DNA of 64,000 bases. Source: Anniella stebbinsi (lineage: Eukaryota > Chordata > Lepidosauria > Squamata > Anniellidae). Position 1 is the stretch's first letter; each line of letters begins with the position of its first letter. Below are positions 1-12,379 of the stretch, in pieces. Position numbers and translations under genes: made by a program. The notes beneath the pieces were generated by a model. The model was not told where the DNA came from. It did no database searches and saw only the letters and a list, made by a program, of their open reading frames with translations. The stretch lies in the NCBI GenBank assembly GCA_029215795.1, contig JARDYH010000007.1, forward strand, positions 64,038,763 to 64,102,762, read 5' to 3'.

Positions 1-189
1 TGCCATCTGCCCTTCACTTTTGCCTAGAATAATAAGGAAATGAATGGCAGAATCATTGCTTGTCAGGAGGGGGGGCAATTTGGCTTTCACTATCCTTGAT
101 GAAGCCCAACTCGGTAAACCACTTACTTAATGTAACCACTTTAATTGAGGCTGCTCCCTCCTTGGCTCTGGGCTTGGGGGTCTCACCTG

Positions 190-195
<6 letters not shown>

Positions 196-222
<27 letters not shown>
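196..222. repeat. (CTG)9 microsatellite
   Basis: Nine perfect CTG units. This is the first of many CAG/CTG tracts in the window. It gives an artificial poly-alanine frame on both strands, which is not a gene. Confidence 0.95.
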
Positions 223-223
<1 letters not shown>

Positions 224-793
224 GAAGTTCCACAAAACCGGTAAGCAAATGTGTTTTTATGCTTGCTTGTGGCAATGGGCAGCTGCGCAAGGATCAGATC
301 AGACGTGGTTATGTCAGGAAAACACTTCAGTGGCTAAAATTCTGTAAGATCCGCTGCAAAGAACAAAGTGCTTCCAGAGGAAACGTAAAGAGAGGCGGAA
401 AAGCGGCCCAGGTCTTAGGCTGTAGAGTAATTGGCTTCTTGAAGAGCAGAAATGAAAATAATTCTTATTTTGCAATATGTCGTCCTGAGTCCCATCCCAT
501 TCGGTATTCAGCCCTTCATAGCAATCCTTTTTCGAAGCTTCCAGATCATAGTGCTGCTATCTGTGTTGGAAGCGGGTAGAGTTTGAAGTGGCCTTGAGTA
601 GCAGCACAGCTAACAGTTGGGGGGGGGGGGGGTTAGGGAGATCCAGAAATGAGGGCCTCTTCCCAGTTCTGCTGGGGGCCCTTTAGTCTCCTCGGGGCTT
701 GCTGTAGGAGGCGAATCATGCTCTGTACGTAATTCCTGCCAGTAAGGTATCAAAAGTACACAGCTTAGGCCTCCTCGCTACGTGTACAGACCT

Positions 794-1171
794 TGCGTGT
801 GTTCCTGGATGGTGTCGGATTACTAAGCCCATGCGACAGGATGTCCCCAGCTCAGATCCTGCTTGAAGCCGTGAACCCCTCAGACAAGCTGTTGCCTCCT
901 TAAAGCTGCCCCTTGGGTATCCAAGCTGCTATTTCTCAGCCGCAGTCCCCATCTATAAGGTGAATTAGTGGCCTACCGTACTGCGTGTGTTCCTGGATGG
1001 TGTCGGATTACTAAGCCCATGCGACAGGATGTCCCCAGCTCAGATCCTGCTTGAAGCCGTGAACCCCTCAGACAAGCTGTTGCCTCCTTAAAGGTGCCCC
1101 TTGGGTATCCAAGCTGCTATTTCTCAGCCGCAGTCCCCATCTATAAGGTGAATTAGTGGCCTACCGTACTG
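794..1171. repeat. Direct tandem duplication, 188-bp unit, two copies
   Basis: The unit starting TGCGTGTGTTCC at 794 is repeated head to tail from 982. The copies align without gaps over 188 bases, and the only difference I found is C at 906 against G at 1094. Inside the unit I recognise no known repeat family and no coding potential. Such high identity means either a very recent duplication or an assembly artefact. Confidence 0.95.
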
Positions 1172-2325
1172 GGTACTAAATATCACACCCCTGTTTGTAA
1201 AGTGGGTGTCCTCACGGGGGCTGCACAGCTTACAGAAATTGTCCTTTTAGGTTCTTTGTTTATTTTAAAAAGTCATGTTGAGGACATACCCCAAATGTTC
1301 CTGTCCTGAGTTTTTCCATCCAGGTCTTCCTGGAAGAAATGGTTCTCAGTCCCCGAAGGGCCTTTGCAGCATCTATGATGGCCAAACTGCCCTGTCAAGC
1401 AGCTCATGAATTCGTGGTCTGCCTGTCTTACAACGGTGTGGTTCTGCATCCTGCCAGAGTTCATCTCCTCAAGAGTAGCACCCAGAGATCCATACAATGG
1501 GCTATGAGGAGGCCAGGGCCCCAAATGGTTGCCTGTCCAAAGGACATGTGCCTTTTCCTGCTAGCCCAGGGGGCTAGATGGGTAAGGTTTGCGTTTGGGT
1601 GAGGCACCTGCTTGGCGATTCTCGAGACCAGCCTCGTGGGCGGCAGGTTTCCCACCCTGTCTGGTGCTCAGGATTTTAGAGCACTGGGAAAACATTTATT
1701 TGCTTACCAACCAGCAGATAAGGCCAAGTGTGTTCCCTGCCTGGGGTTCCCAGCGGGGCACGGTGTTGAAACCTCTTGGCTGCAAACCCAGTGGCCTGCA
1801 TTCATGAGCGCAACCACTTCTTCTGCCTGAAACGACTATGGACAGACGTGGGACTCCCTCATGCTGGGCAAGATAAACGAAGCCTTTTGTTATGCCACAG
1901 CTGCCTCTTTGTTCAGAACCTGAAATGCTTATTGAATAGATGCGTGTTTGCCAGCTTTTGAAGGTGTCTTTCAGGTTGCATGATGGGGGAGGCAAATTGT
2001 ACTACGATAGACTTGCATTCTGGCCAGAATCCAGAAGCTGGTAAATCCCTATGTTTCTTTAGCCTGCTGTGAGAACCTCATGTAGTTTCACAGGCCAGCT
2101 CCCAAAAACTTGTGAGAGGGCACAAGGCAACCGGAGGGCAAGTTGGGCCCCGGTTGCCGGGTCTTTCTTTCCATCATCACTCAGACCCAAGCTACAATCT
2201 TCTGTTCTTCCTTTTTCCTGTCGAAGGCGGCTGGTCGTGAGAACACGTGGGAAGTGTGGACGGCCTCCCCGTCCCTAAGGCCCATGTGCAGCATGATGTA
2301 ATGGCTGGTATGAGAGGGAGGCAAT

Positions 2326-2490
2326 ATGGCTGCTCAGTGCCATACTCGCTGGGGGACACAAACAGGGGAGGGTGCTGTTGTTTTATCTAACCCCCTGCTT
2401 ATGAGTTTCCCATTGGGGCGTCTGGTTGGCCAGTGGGGGAACGAAATGCTGGCTTTGATCCAGCACGGCTCGTCTTATGTTCTGATTTGC
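2326..2490 (+). mobile_element. CR1-like LINE 3' end
   Basis: The text runs through a degraded form of the common reptile LINE 3' end: 'tggttggccagtggggga', then 'gatccagcacggctcgtct', then 'tatgttctgatt'. The same family is better preserved at 60821–61128. It reads 5' to 3' on the + strand. No intact reading frame remains. Confidence 0.6.
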
Positions 2491-3605
2491 AAGCCATGCC
2501 CATGGTGGATGTAAAGGGGGGCTTTTTCCTTCTTCTTGTGGGGCTAAACTAGATGAGGCACTGGGCTCCTTCCCACTTGGATTCTCCAGCCATCCCAGGG
2601 AGGTTTGGTAGCAATTCTGGGCCTCCTGCCCCGCACTGCACAGTACCAACCACCTGGATTTTCTGCAGGGCATTGGAGGGCTACTGCTTGCCTTCTTCTC
2701 CGGAAGTTCCTGCCGCAAGGAGTAACTGCACCTGATATAGGCAGATACGATATTCTTGTTCACTTTGCTCACGGTGTTATGTTTGGAGGAACAATGGGGG
2801 CTTTGCACTTGTGATTTCTTGCCCTCTTCTCTCAGCTGGGCATGTAGGTGGTTGTGCTGGCTGGGAGGTCATCATCATCATCATCATGTGAGGTGAGCAG
2901 GATTCATGCTCTGTAGTGTTGGTGGCGGCGGCGGCAGATTAACTTAAAGTCAGCTCCAGCTTTCCACCTCTGCTGTAAGATGCCAGAGAATTGGAATAAG
3001 AGAAAGGGGGTGAGGAGGCAGGCAGGCAGGCTAAGGCCTGAAACATGAAAATGCCCTTCATCGTGCACTTGGTAGGTGGCATGGGGGACCCATTCGTTGC
3101 TCTTGCTTGGGCAGAGGGGAAGCACTTCTGTTGAACGTGCGGTTATGAATCACTTCCTAACAGTGGGGCAGGAACATCTGGCATAACTGTCTTGAGGGCT
3201 TATTTTGCTGGGGTGGGATTGGGAGGGCTGTGCTGAGTGGAGTTGTGTTAAAATGTTTGCTCCATACTTGGAGGAATCCCTCAAGCAGGCTCCCATTGCA
3301 ATACTGTATGTTTCCTCACGTTTGTTTAATATCTACCTTTCCTTATACCTTCTCTGAGCTGAGGAGGTTTTCCCCCCCAAAGACTTGTAGGTTAGTTAAT
3401 CCCATTTTTAAATACTGCGTATTGTCATCAAGTAAGACACTGAATTACAGCATGGAACATGTTAAATAGATTTCACGAAACGCATGTTACGGGAATGCAA
3501 AATTTGTTTTTATTTAAATATTTATTTAAATGCCGTTAGAGATTTTTGTGCAGGGCAGATAGCAACCTATTGGAGTGTTGTAGTAATGGATTTCATGCAT
3601 TGGCA

Positions 3606-3660
3606 GGGGGGTTGGCTAGATGACCTTTGAGGTCCCTTCCAGCTCTATGATTCTATGATC
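3606..3660 (+). mobile_element. CR1 LINE 3' terminus
   Basis: The text 'ggttggctagatgacctt', then 'gaggtcccttccagctc', ends in the octamer repeat 'tatgattctatgat'. This is the diagnostic 3' end of chicken-repeat-1 type LINEs, in + orientation. Only the last 55 bases are recognisable, which fits the usual 5' truncation. Confidence 0.8.
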
Positions 3661-4685
3661 TCGGGGCTTTTGTCAGAAGGATTTTTGGAAGCTGAAACTA
3701 AGTTATGCATAGAAGGTGACGGTGGCCTCTGGTTTGGCTCCTGCAGTGTGAAAAGGCGGAGCGATTCGTGGAATCTTTCTGGTAGGGATGTGCGAATCAG
3801 CAACACTCGTGCTCGCCAAAGTTCTTCGAATTCCACCCCAAAGCTTGTTCCGACTCGCGTCTTGTGCACCAGGTTGCGAGCTTTGGCTTTCGTGTGTATT
3901 TTTAGGTGTGTTTCCCCCCGATGTGCACACCTTGAAATAGGTGCATTTCTTTTCCTATTGATTAAAGTGTGTTTGTGCCCATTTTTTGGTCCCCAAATCC
4001 CACCCCAAGCTCAGAAATGCACCGCAGATTGTGTTTGGCCCGAAAGCTGCGAACTGGGCAAATCCTGACCAAAAACAAGCTGAAAGGGCTTTCCCACTTC
4101 CTAGCCTCGTCTGACATATTCTGGTCTTCTCAACGTGCTGCCCCAGTCCAGCCAGATGCTGAGCTTCCCGTTGCTGAGGAGCGTGTTTGCGTCTGAAACG
4201 GCCAGTGGGTGAGGAATCAAGGGGTGTGGGTGTCCTTCCATTACCTGGTGGTTCATTTGTTGCCATGCCTTGAATGGGCCCTTACCTGGGAGGTGGAAGG
4301 ACAGGTGTGTGGGGCATGTTTTTCAGGCTTGCTCATTCCGCAGGGCCAAGCAAGCAAGCAGGCTGGCTGGCTACTCCTTTCCCAGGCACACACTTCATCT
4401 TGCTGGGTTCTGTGCAAGCCCACGTACAACAGTGGCCGGCTCCTCCCGTCCTCTCACCTCTGCGTGGTCATGTTCCATGCATGGGATGGGGAGGCGGAGA
4501 TGGGATTATGTCAGCTGGAATGGGACTGTTGCTCAGCAGCCACTTCTAAGGAACTACTTTGAATGGCTATGAATTTGTGCTAAACTGCATTAATTGTTTG
4601 AGTTGCTTGTTTTTTGCTTTGCTGACATGTTACTGTGATTTTTTAAAAAACACAATTGTAAATATAGAGAGAAATGCCATTTATT

Positions 4686-4778
4686 CTTCTCGTGCTTTGT
4701 TATGGTTGTAAGCTGCTTTGAGCTCAGCTTGGTTGGTGGAAAAGTGGCATACAAGTATTAAATCAGATCAAATGGTTC
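4686..4778 (+). mobile_element. L2-like LINE tail fragment
   Basis: The sequence 'ttgtaagctgctttgagc' followed by 'gtggcatacaagtatt' resembles the 3' untranslated end of squamate L2-like LINEs, which carry a short imperfect hairpin followed by an A/T-rich end. It is a short, degraded fragment. Confidence 0.45.
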
Positions 4779-4796
4779 CATTCTGATTGCACAGAG

Positions 4797-4819
4797 AGCA
4801 GCAGCAGCAGCAGCAGCAG
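4797..4819. repeat. (AGC)7 microsatellite
   Basis: An uninterrupted AGC/CAG tract of about 23 bases, directly after the L2-like tail. Confidence 0.95.
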
Positions 4820-6304
4820 GAAGGGACCTCTCTAAACAGAGCTCCTGGAACTTGTGAACTCTTTGAGGATTTCTTACTGTTTTTTTCACATGGGCTGACC
4901 CTTAAAACCATTCTACAGAGTGTGTGGTGGCACATAGGTTACTTGCTGCCACATACAGAGGGGTGCTACAGTAAATCCAGGCTCCTTGATGTGCGCACCT
5001 GGCTGGAAATATGTGCTCAGCTGTTCACATACGGATATGACATATTTGGGTCTACATGTAGAATGCCTTTCGATTGTATTGTGTGAATTGGCTTTCAGAT
5101 CTTAATTTAAGTTTGTTTTAAAAAGCAGCCACCTTTTATTGTACCCTCTCCTTTTGGAGGATGCTGTAGCCTGTGCTTGCCAAGACGAAGCAGGCTGACA
5201 GATTGGTCCAGGAGAAGGATGCCTAGCTAGCTTTGCAAGATGGCCTCTGTCACTCGCTCTTCCCGTGGCTCTGTTGTTTTTTTGGCGTTGTGATCAATGT
5301 CTGCCATGCTTTGTGCTACAGACCTAGCAGAGGCTTTGACACTGTCCAGCTTGTGGATCTCTGGGTTATAGTGACAGAGAGTTCCTTAGGTGCTGAAATA
5401 TAAGTATTTGCTAAAAATGAGCTGGGCTGGGGAGAAAAATTCCCCCAAAGGGAGAGGGGATGGCCACCTCAGAAACAGCCATATGTGATAACAACGCCAA
5501 AGTTACTACTTTTAATTTTTTTGGTCCGTATCGTCTCCCTTTAAATATTTCATAGCGCTGTCGAAAATTTCAATAAAAAGCTTTTCTGTTTCAACAGGGA
5601 ATGAATGCAATTTATTTCCATGCCAGATATGAAGCTGAGCCTGCAGGATGCATTTCCTGGGGGTGCCATGGCAGACACAACGGGCCCCTGTACTCCTAGA
5701 ATGGCTCCCTTACGGGGAAGGGAATAGCTATGACAGCAGGGAGACGCCGTCCCTGTGGACCTGAACCAATAATCTCTTAACGAATGTCTGGCATGGTCTG
5801 GACTAATGCAAGTTTTCTCTTGATAGGTTTGGCTTATCCTGGCACGGTTAGGATGCCAGGTGGTGTGACTGAGACCTCAAGCAGGCTCTGTCTGCTCCGC
5901 AACCCTTTCCTTGCCCAACACTGACTTGAGGGCACATTTGCTTGAAATCCATTCGGTTTAAGCGAAATGGGCAGATGTGTCTTTTTTCATTAGTTATGTT
6001 GATACTTTTTGTTTTGACCATCCCAATGTTTGGACCTGGTACTAATGGAAGATGGGGTGGGGTGGGGATATTTCTCATCCCACCCTCCTCTGAGCCTTTG
6101 GTTCCGTGATTATGTAGGTTTCCACCATGGCTCAGAAGCATTCGGTGAGGCCTTATGTGGCAAGTCTTGATGATTTGGGGACTGGCATAATAAGCATGTT
6201 GTCCAGGGTGTGTCTTTCTCTTGATTTGATCTTGCTGTTGAGCCTGAGGTTGATTGTGGCTCTTTGCACAGCCCCCTCCCTTTAGCACCTTGAAATTGCA
6301 ATGT

Positions 6305-6530
6305 CAGGATGGGGCAGAGCTGATGGGCTGTACATCAAAGGTAGTGCTGCACTGCCTAGCATCCCGTTCACACAACGGCCAACCAGCTGCCTGTGAGAAG
6401 TCCACAAGCAGGCCATGAGTGCAAGAGCATCCTCCCGTCCACCTTCTCCAGCAGCTGATATGGAGGGGCGGACGGCCCATGACCTGGCGGTGATATTTAG
6501 CCATCATGACTAGTAGCGCTGTTTTCCATG
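6305..6530 (-). mobile_element. CR1-like LINE fragment
   Basis: This is the reverse orientation of the family seen at 11046–11490. Shared landmarks are 'gagtgcaagagcatcctcc', 'cagcagctgatatggagg' and 'tagccatcatgactagtag'. It is old and diverged. Confidence 0.6.
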
Positions 6531-6929
6531 AGACGTTTCACATGCCTCTTTAAAAACGAACATGCTACTCACTGGAATGCAAACGATGATGATGGGGAGA
6601 GTGAAGGCCTTCAGTCCGCAGCAGAATTGTCTTTGTGAAGGAAGCTGTCCTTTCTCGGCCGCCTTTTGCAGGCATTCAATTTTGGCTGTTCGGTGGCTAT
6701 CGGCTCCTTAGATGTCCAGCAAATTCCCCGCAGATCTGCACTCATCCCCCCACCCCTCTCCAGTTTTATGCATCAGCTTAGCATTTTGGCTTTGTGCTTT
6801 CTGAAATCTTGAAGCTTTTTCAGTTTGTGCATAGCATGTTCATGAATAGCAGCTCATTCCCGAGTAACACAAAATTAATGCCCCATAAATCTTTGATGCC
6901 TGCTCCAGTTTGCGTAGGGGATGTTTCTG

Positions 6930-7217
6930 GCAGCGGTGCGCATATTTGCCCACTGCCGGAGGAGACTCGTCAACTTAACAGTCTTTTAGAATTTAAGAAA
7001 GCCATAAAGACTGTTCTCTTCCGGCAGGCATATCCCGTGGAATTTTAGAATGTTTTAAGGATGTTTTTAGGATGTTTTAGGATTTTTATGCAGTTTTAAT
7101 AATATGTGTCATGTTTTAATCAGTTTTATGTATTTTATCATGTTGTTGTTCCCCGCCTCGATCCAGACGGAGAGGCGGGTAAGAAATAAATTGTTATTAT
7201 TATTATTATTATTAGCT
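6930..7217 (+). mobile_element. L2-like LINE 3' end with (TTA)n tail
   Basis: The first part still reads as the end of a LINE reverse-transcriptase protein, a stretch like 'EFKKAIKTVLFRQAYP' followed by a stop. After it comes an A/T-rich 3' untranslated region, the hairpin-like 'cccgcctcgatccagacgg' and a (TTA)n end from about 7192. The same tail occurs at 23240–23465. It is on the + strand and 5' truncated. Confidence 0.7.
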
Positions 7218-7389
7218 GCTCCCCTCATTGTGTCTACCCTCCAGCCATAGATTTGTTAAATTGCCTCCCTTATGAACTACTTCTAGCTCATAGCAAGCTA
7301 CTGGTGGGAGATAGTCTCAGTAGCAGAGGTTCCTGCATCCCTTTGAGATTAGAGCAAGGGGGTGTGTGTGTGTGTGTGCACACGTGTGT

Positions 7390-7492
7390 TATGGGACAGG
7401 GGTTTGGCCTGGCCACTGGTCTTTACTTCTGTGACTAGGTATAGGCAGCTTTTGGTGTGATCCAGCATGGCTGCTCTTCTTACATTCTTATG
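7390..7492 (+). mobile_element. CR1-like LINE 3' end, degraded
   Basis: The motif 'gtgtgatccagcatggctgc' followed by 'tcttcttacattcttatgg' is the 3' terminus of the same LINE family as 60821–61128. Confidence 0.6.
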
Positions 7493-9390
7493 GGCCTGTA
7501 ATGGTTATGAGGGAAGGTAGCAAGACTGTTTATTTGTTTAGGGAATGTCTTCCCTGCATGGTGCCTAATGGTGCCTAAGTCACATAAGGAGAGGGACCGC
7601 ATGCTGCATGGATCAAGTGCTTCACCTCGACTGCTGAATGCCTGTTATCTCAGGCACAGAGAAGTAAACTTTGTCCTCCTTTTAGCCCGGATCTCCCTGT
7701 TAGCACTGGGCAAGCCAAAACTGGCTAGGAGAGGGATCTCTGGCAAACAGGAAGCCAGCAGGGGAGGAGGTTTGACATTGCAACAGAGTTTTTTTCCCTC
7801 TCTTGTCACCTGTTAGTTGTGGGTGAGCTTGGAAACCCCAAAACTCTGTGAGCTTTTGCCTACTGCTGATCCAGGGTGCTGACGTTGCGGAAGCGAATTC
7901 TTCAACGGCCTGGTTGAGAGCTCAATGAGGGGTGTGTTTTATTTCTGAAATGGCTGCTTTGAGAAGAACGTTTGGGCTGGCAATCCCGAGTTGGCTTTAA
8001 TTCTCCTGTGTGCCCCCTCCCTCAACACTGGGGCCCATGTAGTCAGAATTGAGGCTGGCTGAAAGAACTAGACTGATTTCAGCTTCTTGGTGAGAGGCTT
8101 GAGAGGGTTTCTTGGCCATTCTGAGAGGCCTGATCTGTCTGGGTGCACCTCGACCGAAGTGGAAACACTACCCAAGTGTGAGGAAAGTGCCCCAAGGCGA
8201 GAGCCCATGCAGGCCCACTTTAGCTTGACAAAGAGCCTGTGTCAAAGCAGGGGTGTGTATATGTGTGTATGTGAAATGGGAGTGGAGGCTGGCTTGGGTA
8301 GTTCAGTCCTACTTTAGTTTCCTGAGACGAGGTCAGGATGCTAAGCAGTTTACCTCTAGGCCCATAAATCCTCTTGGCAGCCTTGTGCATCACTTTAGGG
8401 TCTGTTGGAGCAAAGCGCAGCTCCTGCCTCATTGGCTTCCCAAACCAAAGCCCACACTTGCACGGCAATCAAGAGACCAAGCCCGGCAGCAGCCCCCTTC
8501 TACTCCCCACCGATGGAGCACCCCTCAGTTACTGCATCATGGCAGAGCTCTCCTGGGAGCCCGAGGCCAATTGCCTGCATCTCCTCTGTTCAAGCTGGTC
8601 CTCGGAGGCTGCCTCTTGCCTTGACCCGTTGTGCTGAAAATGAAGGGGTGGAGAAAGCCTTGCCCCCAGCGCCTGACTTGCTGCTGCCTCTCATCCGACT
8701 GAGGCTGGAAACCAAAGCAGGAGGCCTCTTTGCCCGGCTGTTCTAACGCGCTCCCCCTGGGCTTGGGTGCACGACTCTATCACTCTTCCCTGGAAGAGGC
8801 TGGCAGCCGCCTGGGAGTGAAACTGCCCTGGGCTTCATCTGAAGGAGCCGCCCATCGTGAATGCTTTGGGACTTTGGCATAAGGAAGTGGCTGCTAGACT
8901 GGTGAGCTGCTGCTTCTGCCTGTAGAGAAAAAAGCCCAGGTCTCAGGGGAAGAGTGTGTGTGTGTGTGGAGGGGAGGGGTAATGACAGGCGGACTAGGCA
9001 GACAGAGTCCTTTAGAAGCGAGGCAGAAACGGTTGGGCTGAGAGAGGAAGCTCTGCAGGAGCGGGAGGACAATGGGGACTCCTGGGCTGCTCTTGATGCG
9101 CCCTGTGATGACTCCCTGTCAGCAGCCATTGGGTTGTGCAATGCCTTCATCCCTACAAGCCAACATTGCCAGTTGTGTGGGCTGCTGTGGTCCAGTGTCT
9201 TGTGGGTAGGGAATGAATTGTGGGATGAATCTTGACTAGTGCAAGGAAAGAGCCAGCAGGGCTGCACCTCCGTGTTTAGATGGCCTCGGGTGCAAGTCAG
9301 GCTGCTTCCAGCCCCTGGGTTCGGAACGTGCTGGGCCCGAGGCCTGCTGCGTGGAACCTCTGGCTCCTCTCCTGGCTCCTCTGATCACGG

Positions 9391-9411
9391 CTGCTGCTGC
9401 TGCTGCTGCAG
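9391..9411. repeat. (CTG)n microsatellite
   Basis: Six to seven CTG units, ending next to a GCAGCTG. It lies in otherwise unremarkable noncoding sequence. Confidence 0.9.
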
Positions 9412-9984
9412 CTGCCCTCGTGGATTTGACTGGCATCCCAGCGCACAGCATTCAAGCATTCACAGCTTGGCTTTTGTCTGTCACTTTCCAACTGCAGCTC
9501 GGCTTCTGGCTTCTACCGTGGGAATTGCAGAGCCGAACTTTTCCTAGGCATGGTGGCTGCTCTCACGCACAACGCGAGCCAGGAGAGAGTGCCAGAGATG
9601 GAGCTCATTCCTGGGCGCTTTGGAAGTCCAAGCAACGTGATTTCTAGGCAGCAGGAGCCTCCTAAGTGAACCCTCACCAGGGAGGCTGCTGAAGTTCTGA
9701 ACTGATGTCTGACTTTCACAATATATTGAAACATAATCCAGGCAAGGCAGAAATGTGCCGCTGGAGGGGTTCAGCCTCTTTTGGATGGGTGAACGTACCC
9801 TGATTAGGTTTGCAGTTTCATGCTGCCCCTGGATTTGCAGGAGGCCGCTGTGGCCAGGAGTGCCTGGACCAACTGAGGCTGGGGCACCAACAGGTCTTGG
9901 TTTTGTAGAAGGCAAACTTGGCCATGTCGCCCTTGCCTTAGTGATCCACACTTTGATGTAATTGCACTATGCTCTATATGTAGG

Positions 9985-10260
9985 GCTGTCTTCGAAAAGT
10001 GCTCCAGAATTTCAGCTGGTCAGAAAGGCAGCAGCTAAAGTTTTGATAGGAGCTGTTTTGGGGAAGGATGTAATTCTAGTTTGGTATTAACTTTACTAAC
10101 TGCTGGTCTATTTCCAGGCCTAATTCCAAAGGCTAGTCACTACCTTTAAAGCCCTAAAGGGCTTGGCACCAGGCTCTGCCTCTTGGGGATGCTGATCAAA
10201 GGGCCTGAGGCAGTTTCCTCCCATTCCTCCTGATCTGTCCTTGAGTCATTGCATTGCTCA
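9985..10260 (+). mobile_element. L2-like LINE ORF2 remnant
   Basis: The stretch around 10125–10180, with 'cctttaaagccctaaagg' and 'gcttggcaccaggctctgc', matches the nucleotide form of the conserved LINE ORF2 C-terminal segment (tyr-lys-ala-leu-x-gly-leu-x-pro type). It is full of frame breaks. Family assignment is tentative. Confidence 0.45.
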
Positions 10261-11045
10261 CTTGGCTGCTGAATTATTTCCAGTAAAAGCTTGGCCAGTG
10301 CTGGTGCTCAGCGTCCTGGTGGAGAAGGCCAAGAAGATGCAACCCCTGACCTCCAAGGAACTCCAGAAGGCACTTTGTTCCAACAAGCTGACGTAAGGGC
10401 CCAGCATAGGCACAGACCTCATCCTGACCATCTGCACAGTCTCCGTGATTTCACTTTTACTGCATTCCAACCATTTCTCATTTCCTGGAGGAAATGTCAC
10501 AGCAGCAAGACATGAATAATTGGGGTGACATACTGTGAGCTTCCTTCGCATTCCAAGAGCTGTGAAGGGAAGACGTGTTCAGAAGTAACCCAGAGAGAAG
10601 AGCCTAACTCAGAAGAACTAGTCTTCGGCTTTTGGGCTTAGTCGAGAGTTACCGAGGTCGGGTTTATTCTGGTATTGAGGGGGAAATCTGGACTGCAGAT
10701 CTTCTTCCGGGATGTGGGGCTTGCGTGAGTGCGTGCGCATGTCACTTTGGTTCTGTTCCTGATACGAAAATGGTGGTAGAGTGTGCTTGAGAGTAGTCAC
10801 TTTCATAGGAATTTCTCCCTTTTGTAGAGGTTGAGACTGTTGAAAGCATCTTGCCAGGACTTAGGTGATGCTGATCTTCTACTCCTTGAAAGAGTTTCTT
10901 GTTAAAAGATAGATCCACAGGTTGGGTGTTTGGCGCATAGAGTTCTAGGAAGGCATGGCTTCTGTAGGTGTATGCACACCCATGCCTAATAAATATGCTG
11001 TCAGAATGTGCTCTGTGGAAGACCAACGTGTAGGTACAAGTGAGT

Positions 11046-11490
11046 GTCAAGGCTATAAAAGAGCTGTACTGGATCAGACCAAAGGCCTCTCAAGTCCAGC
11101 TTTCTGTTCCCACGGTGGACAATGGGGTGCCCCAATGGGAAGCGCACCAGCAGCACATGAGTGCAATAGCATCTGCTCATGTTCCTCAGCAGCTGATGTT
11201 GAGAGGGATAGTGCCTCTGATACTACGGGAGATCTTCTGTAGCCATCATGACTAGGAGCCATTGTTGGCCTTATCCTCCATTGATTTGTCTACCCTTTTA
11301 AAGCCGTCCAGGTTAGTGGCCATCATGACATCTTGTGGTAGCAAGTTCCATGGCCTGGCTCTGCTGTGTAAAGAAGCCCTCCCTTTTGTCTGTCCTGAAT
11401 CTCCCACTGTCCAGCTGTTCTGCCATTATGAGAGGGGAGAAAAATGTTTCCCCGTTCATTTTCTCCATCATTTTAAATACATTAAACATA
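11046..11490 (-). mobile_element. CR1-like LINE fragment
   Basis: Reading the – strand gives the family 3' end, 'ggcctttggtctgatccag', at the left edge, and internal LINE sequence further right, including 'ggcttctttacacagcag'. About 440 bases of one of the commonest reptile LINE families. No intact frame remains. Confidence 0.75.
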
Positions 11491-12210
11491 ACATCTAGTG
11501 GTTGTATGTGCTGTTGTCTCCATCATGAGCCACACTTGAGTTGTGTGTCAAAGCATTGAAGATTCTGGGCAGGTTGAGGTGGACCTTGGCTTGGAGAGGT
11601 GAGTCTTCCATAGCCCACCACAGAAATCAGCAGGGTTTCCTGTACCTTGCAGCATATCCTTATTCTGAGCTCAGCCTGGCACAGTTTGGTGAGCATATTG
11701 CCAGCAGCGTCTGTGGAGGCTCCCATGTTGCGGAACTCCCATTAATCTCTGTGTGGTAGTTCAGAGTCCCTGGGTTTTATGGAGACCTCCTTTTCTTCCT
11801 CCAGGCCTACTAGGTTGTTTTTCTGGCAGAGGAGTCTAGAAAAACTGGTATTTTTTATCATGTTGGGACATTTCGGAAGTTCTGCATATCTAGGGGGAAT
11901 GTGCATGGAATGAATTTCACATGGATTTTAAGATACAAGTGAATGAATCAAATTGTTTTTTCCTCCTACAAGCTCTGGGAAAGAAATTAGCCTCAAAGAG
12001 TTCATTTTGCCATGAGAATGTTATGATGTTGGAAGCACTTTAAAACAGGATAATTCAGACACTGGTGGGTCTGCCTTTTAAGCTATTTGCCAGTCTGGCC
12101 TTTAAGTAAAATGGTTCTACTTCTGTCTGGTTTGTACACATCCATGCGTTGAGAAGCTTCTGTTCTTTTCGGTTAAGCTTGCACAGGAGATGTTTCTCTA
12201 AAGCAGTGGT

Positions 12211-12379
12211 CCTGTTCAGAAGACACCTTAAACCATGGCTTTAACCATGGCGAATAAGGTTTTTTGCCTTAATCACCATGGTTAAAGCCGTGGTTTAAGG
12301 TGTCTCCTGAACACGGCCCGGCTTTCTGGCTTAACCACCATGGTTAAAGCCGTGGTTTAAGGTGTCTTCTGAATGGGGC
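12211..12379. mobile_element. Palindromic foldback (MITE-like) element with three arms
   Basis: Arm one is at 12215–12250. It is nearly the reverse complement of arm two at 12276–12315, and of a third arm, parallel to arm two, at 12338–12373. The shared core is 'ccatggttaaagccgtgg' followed by 'tttaaggtgtct'. The arms can pair into a long hairpin around a short T-rich loop. There is no coding capacity. This structure fits a nonautonomous DNA transposon in which one half has been duplicated or two insertions have recombined. The superfamily is not certain. Confidence 0.7.

Noticed and set aside
794..1171. The direct repeats considered as a CRISPR-like or satellite array
   Set aside because: There are only two copies with no spacers, and the context is a vertebrate intron. 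A plain tandem duplication explains it.
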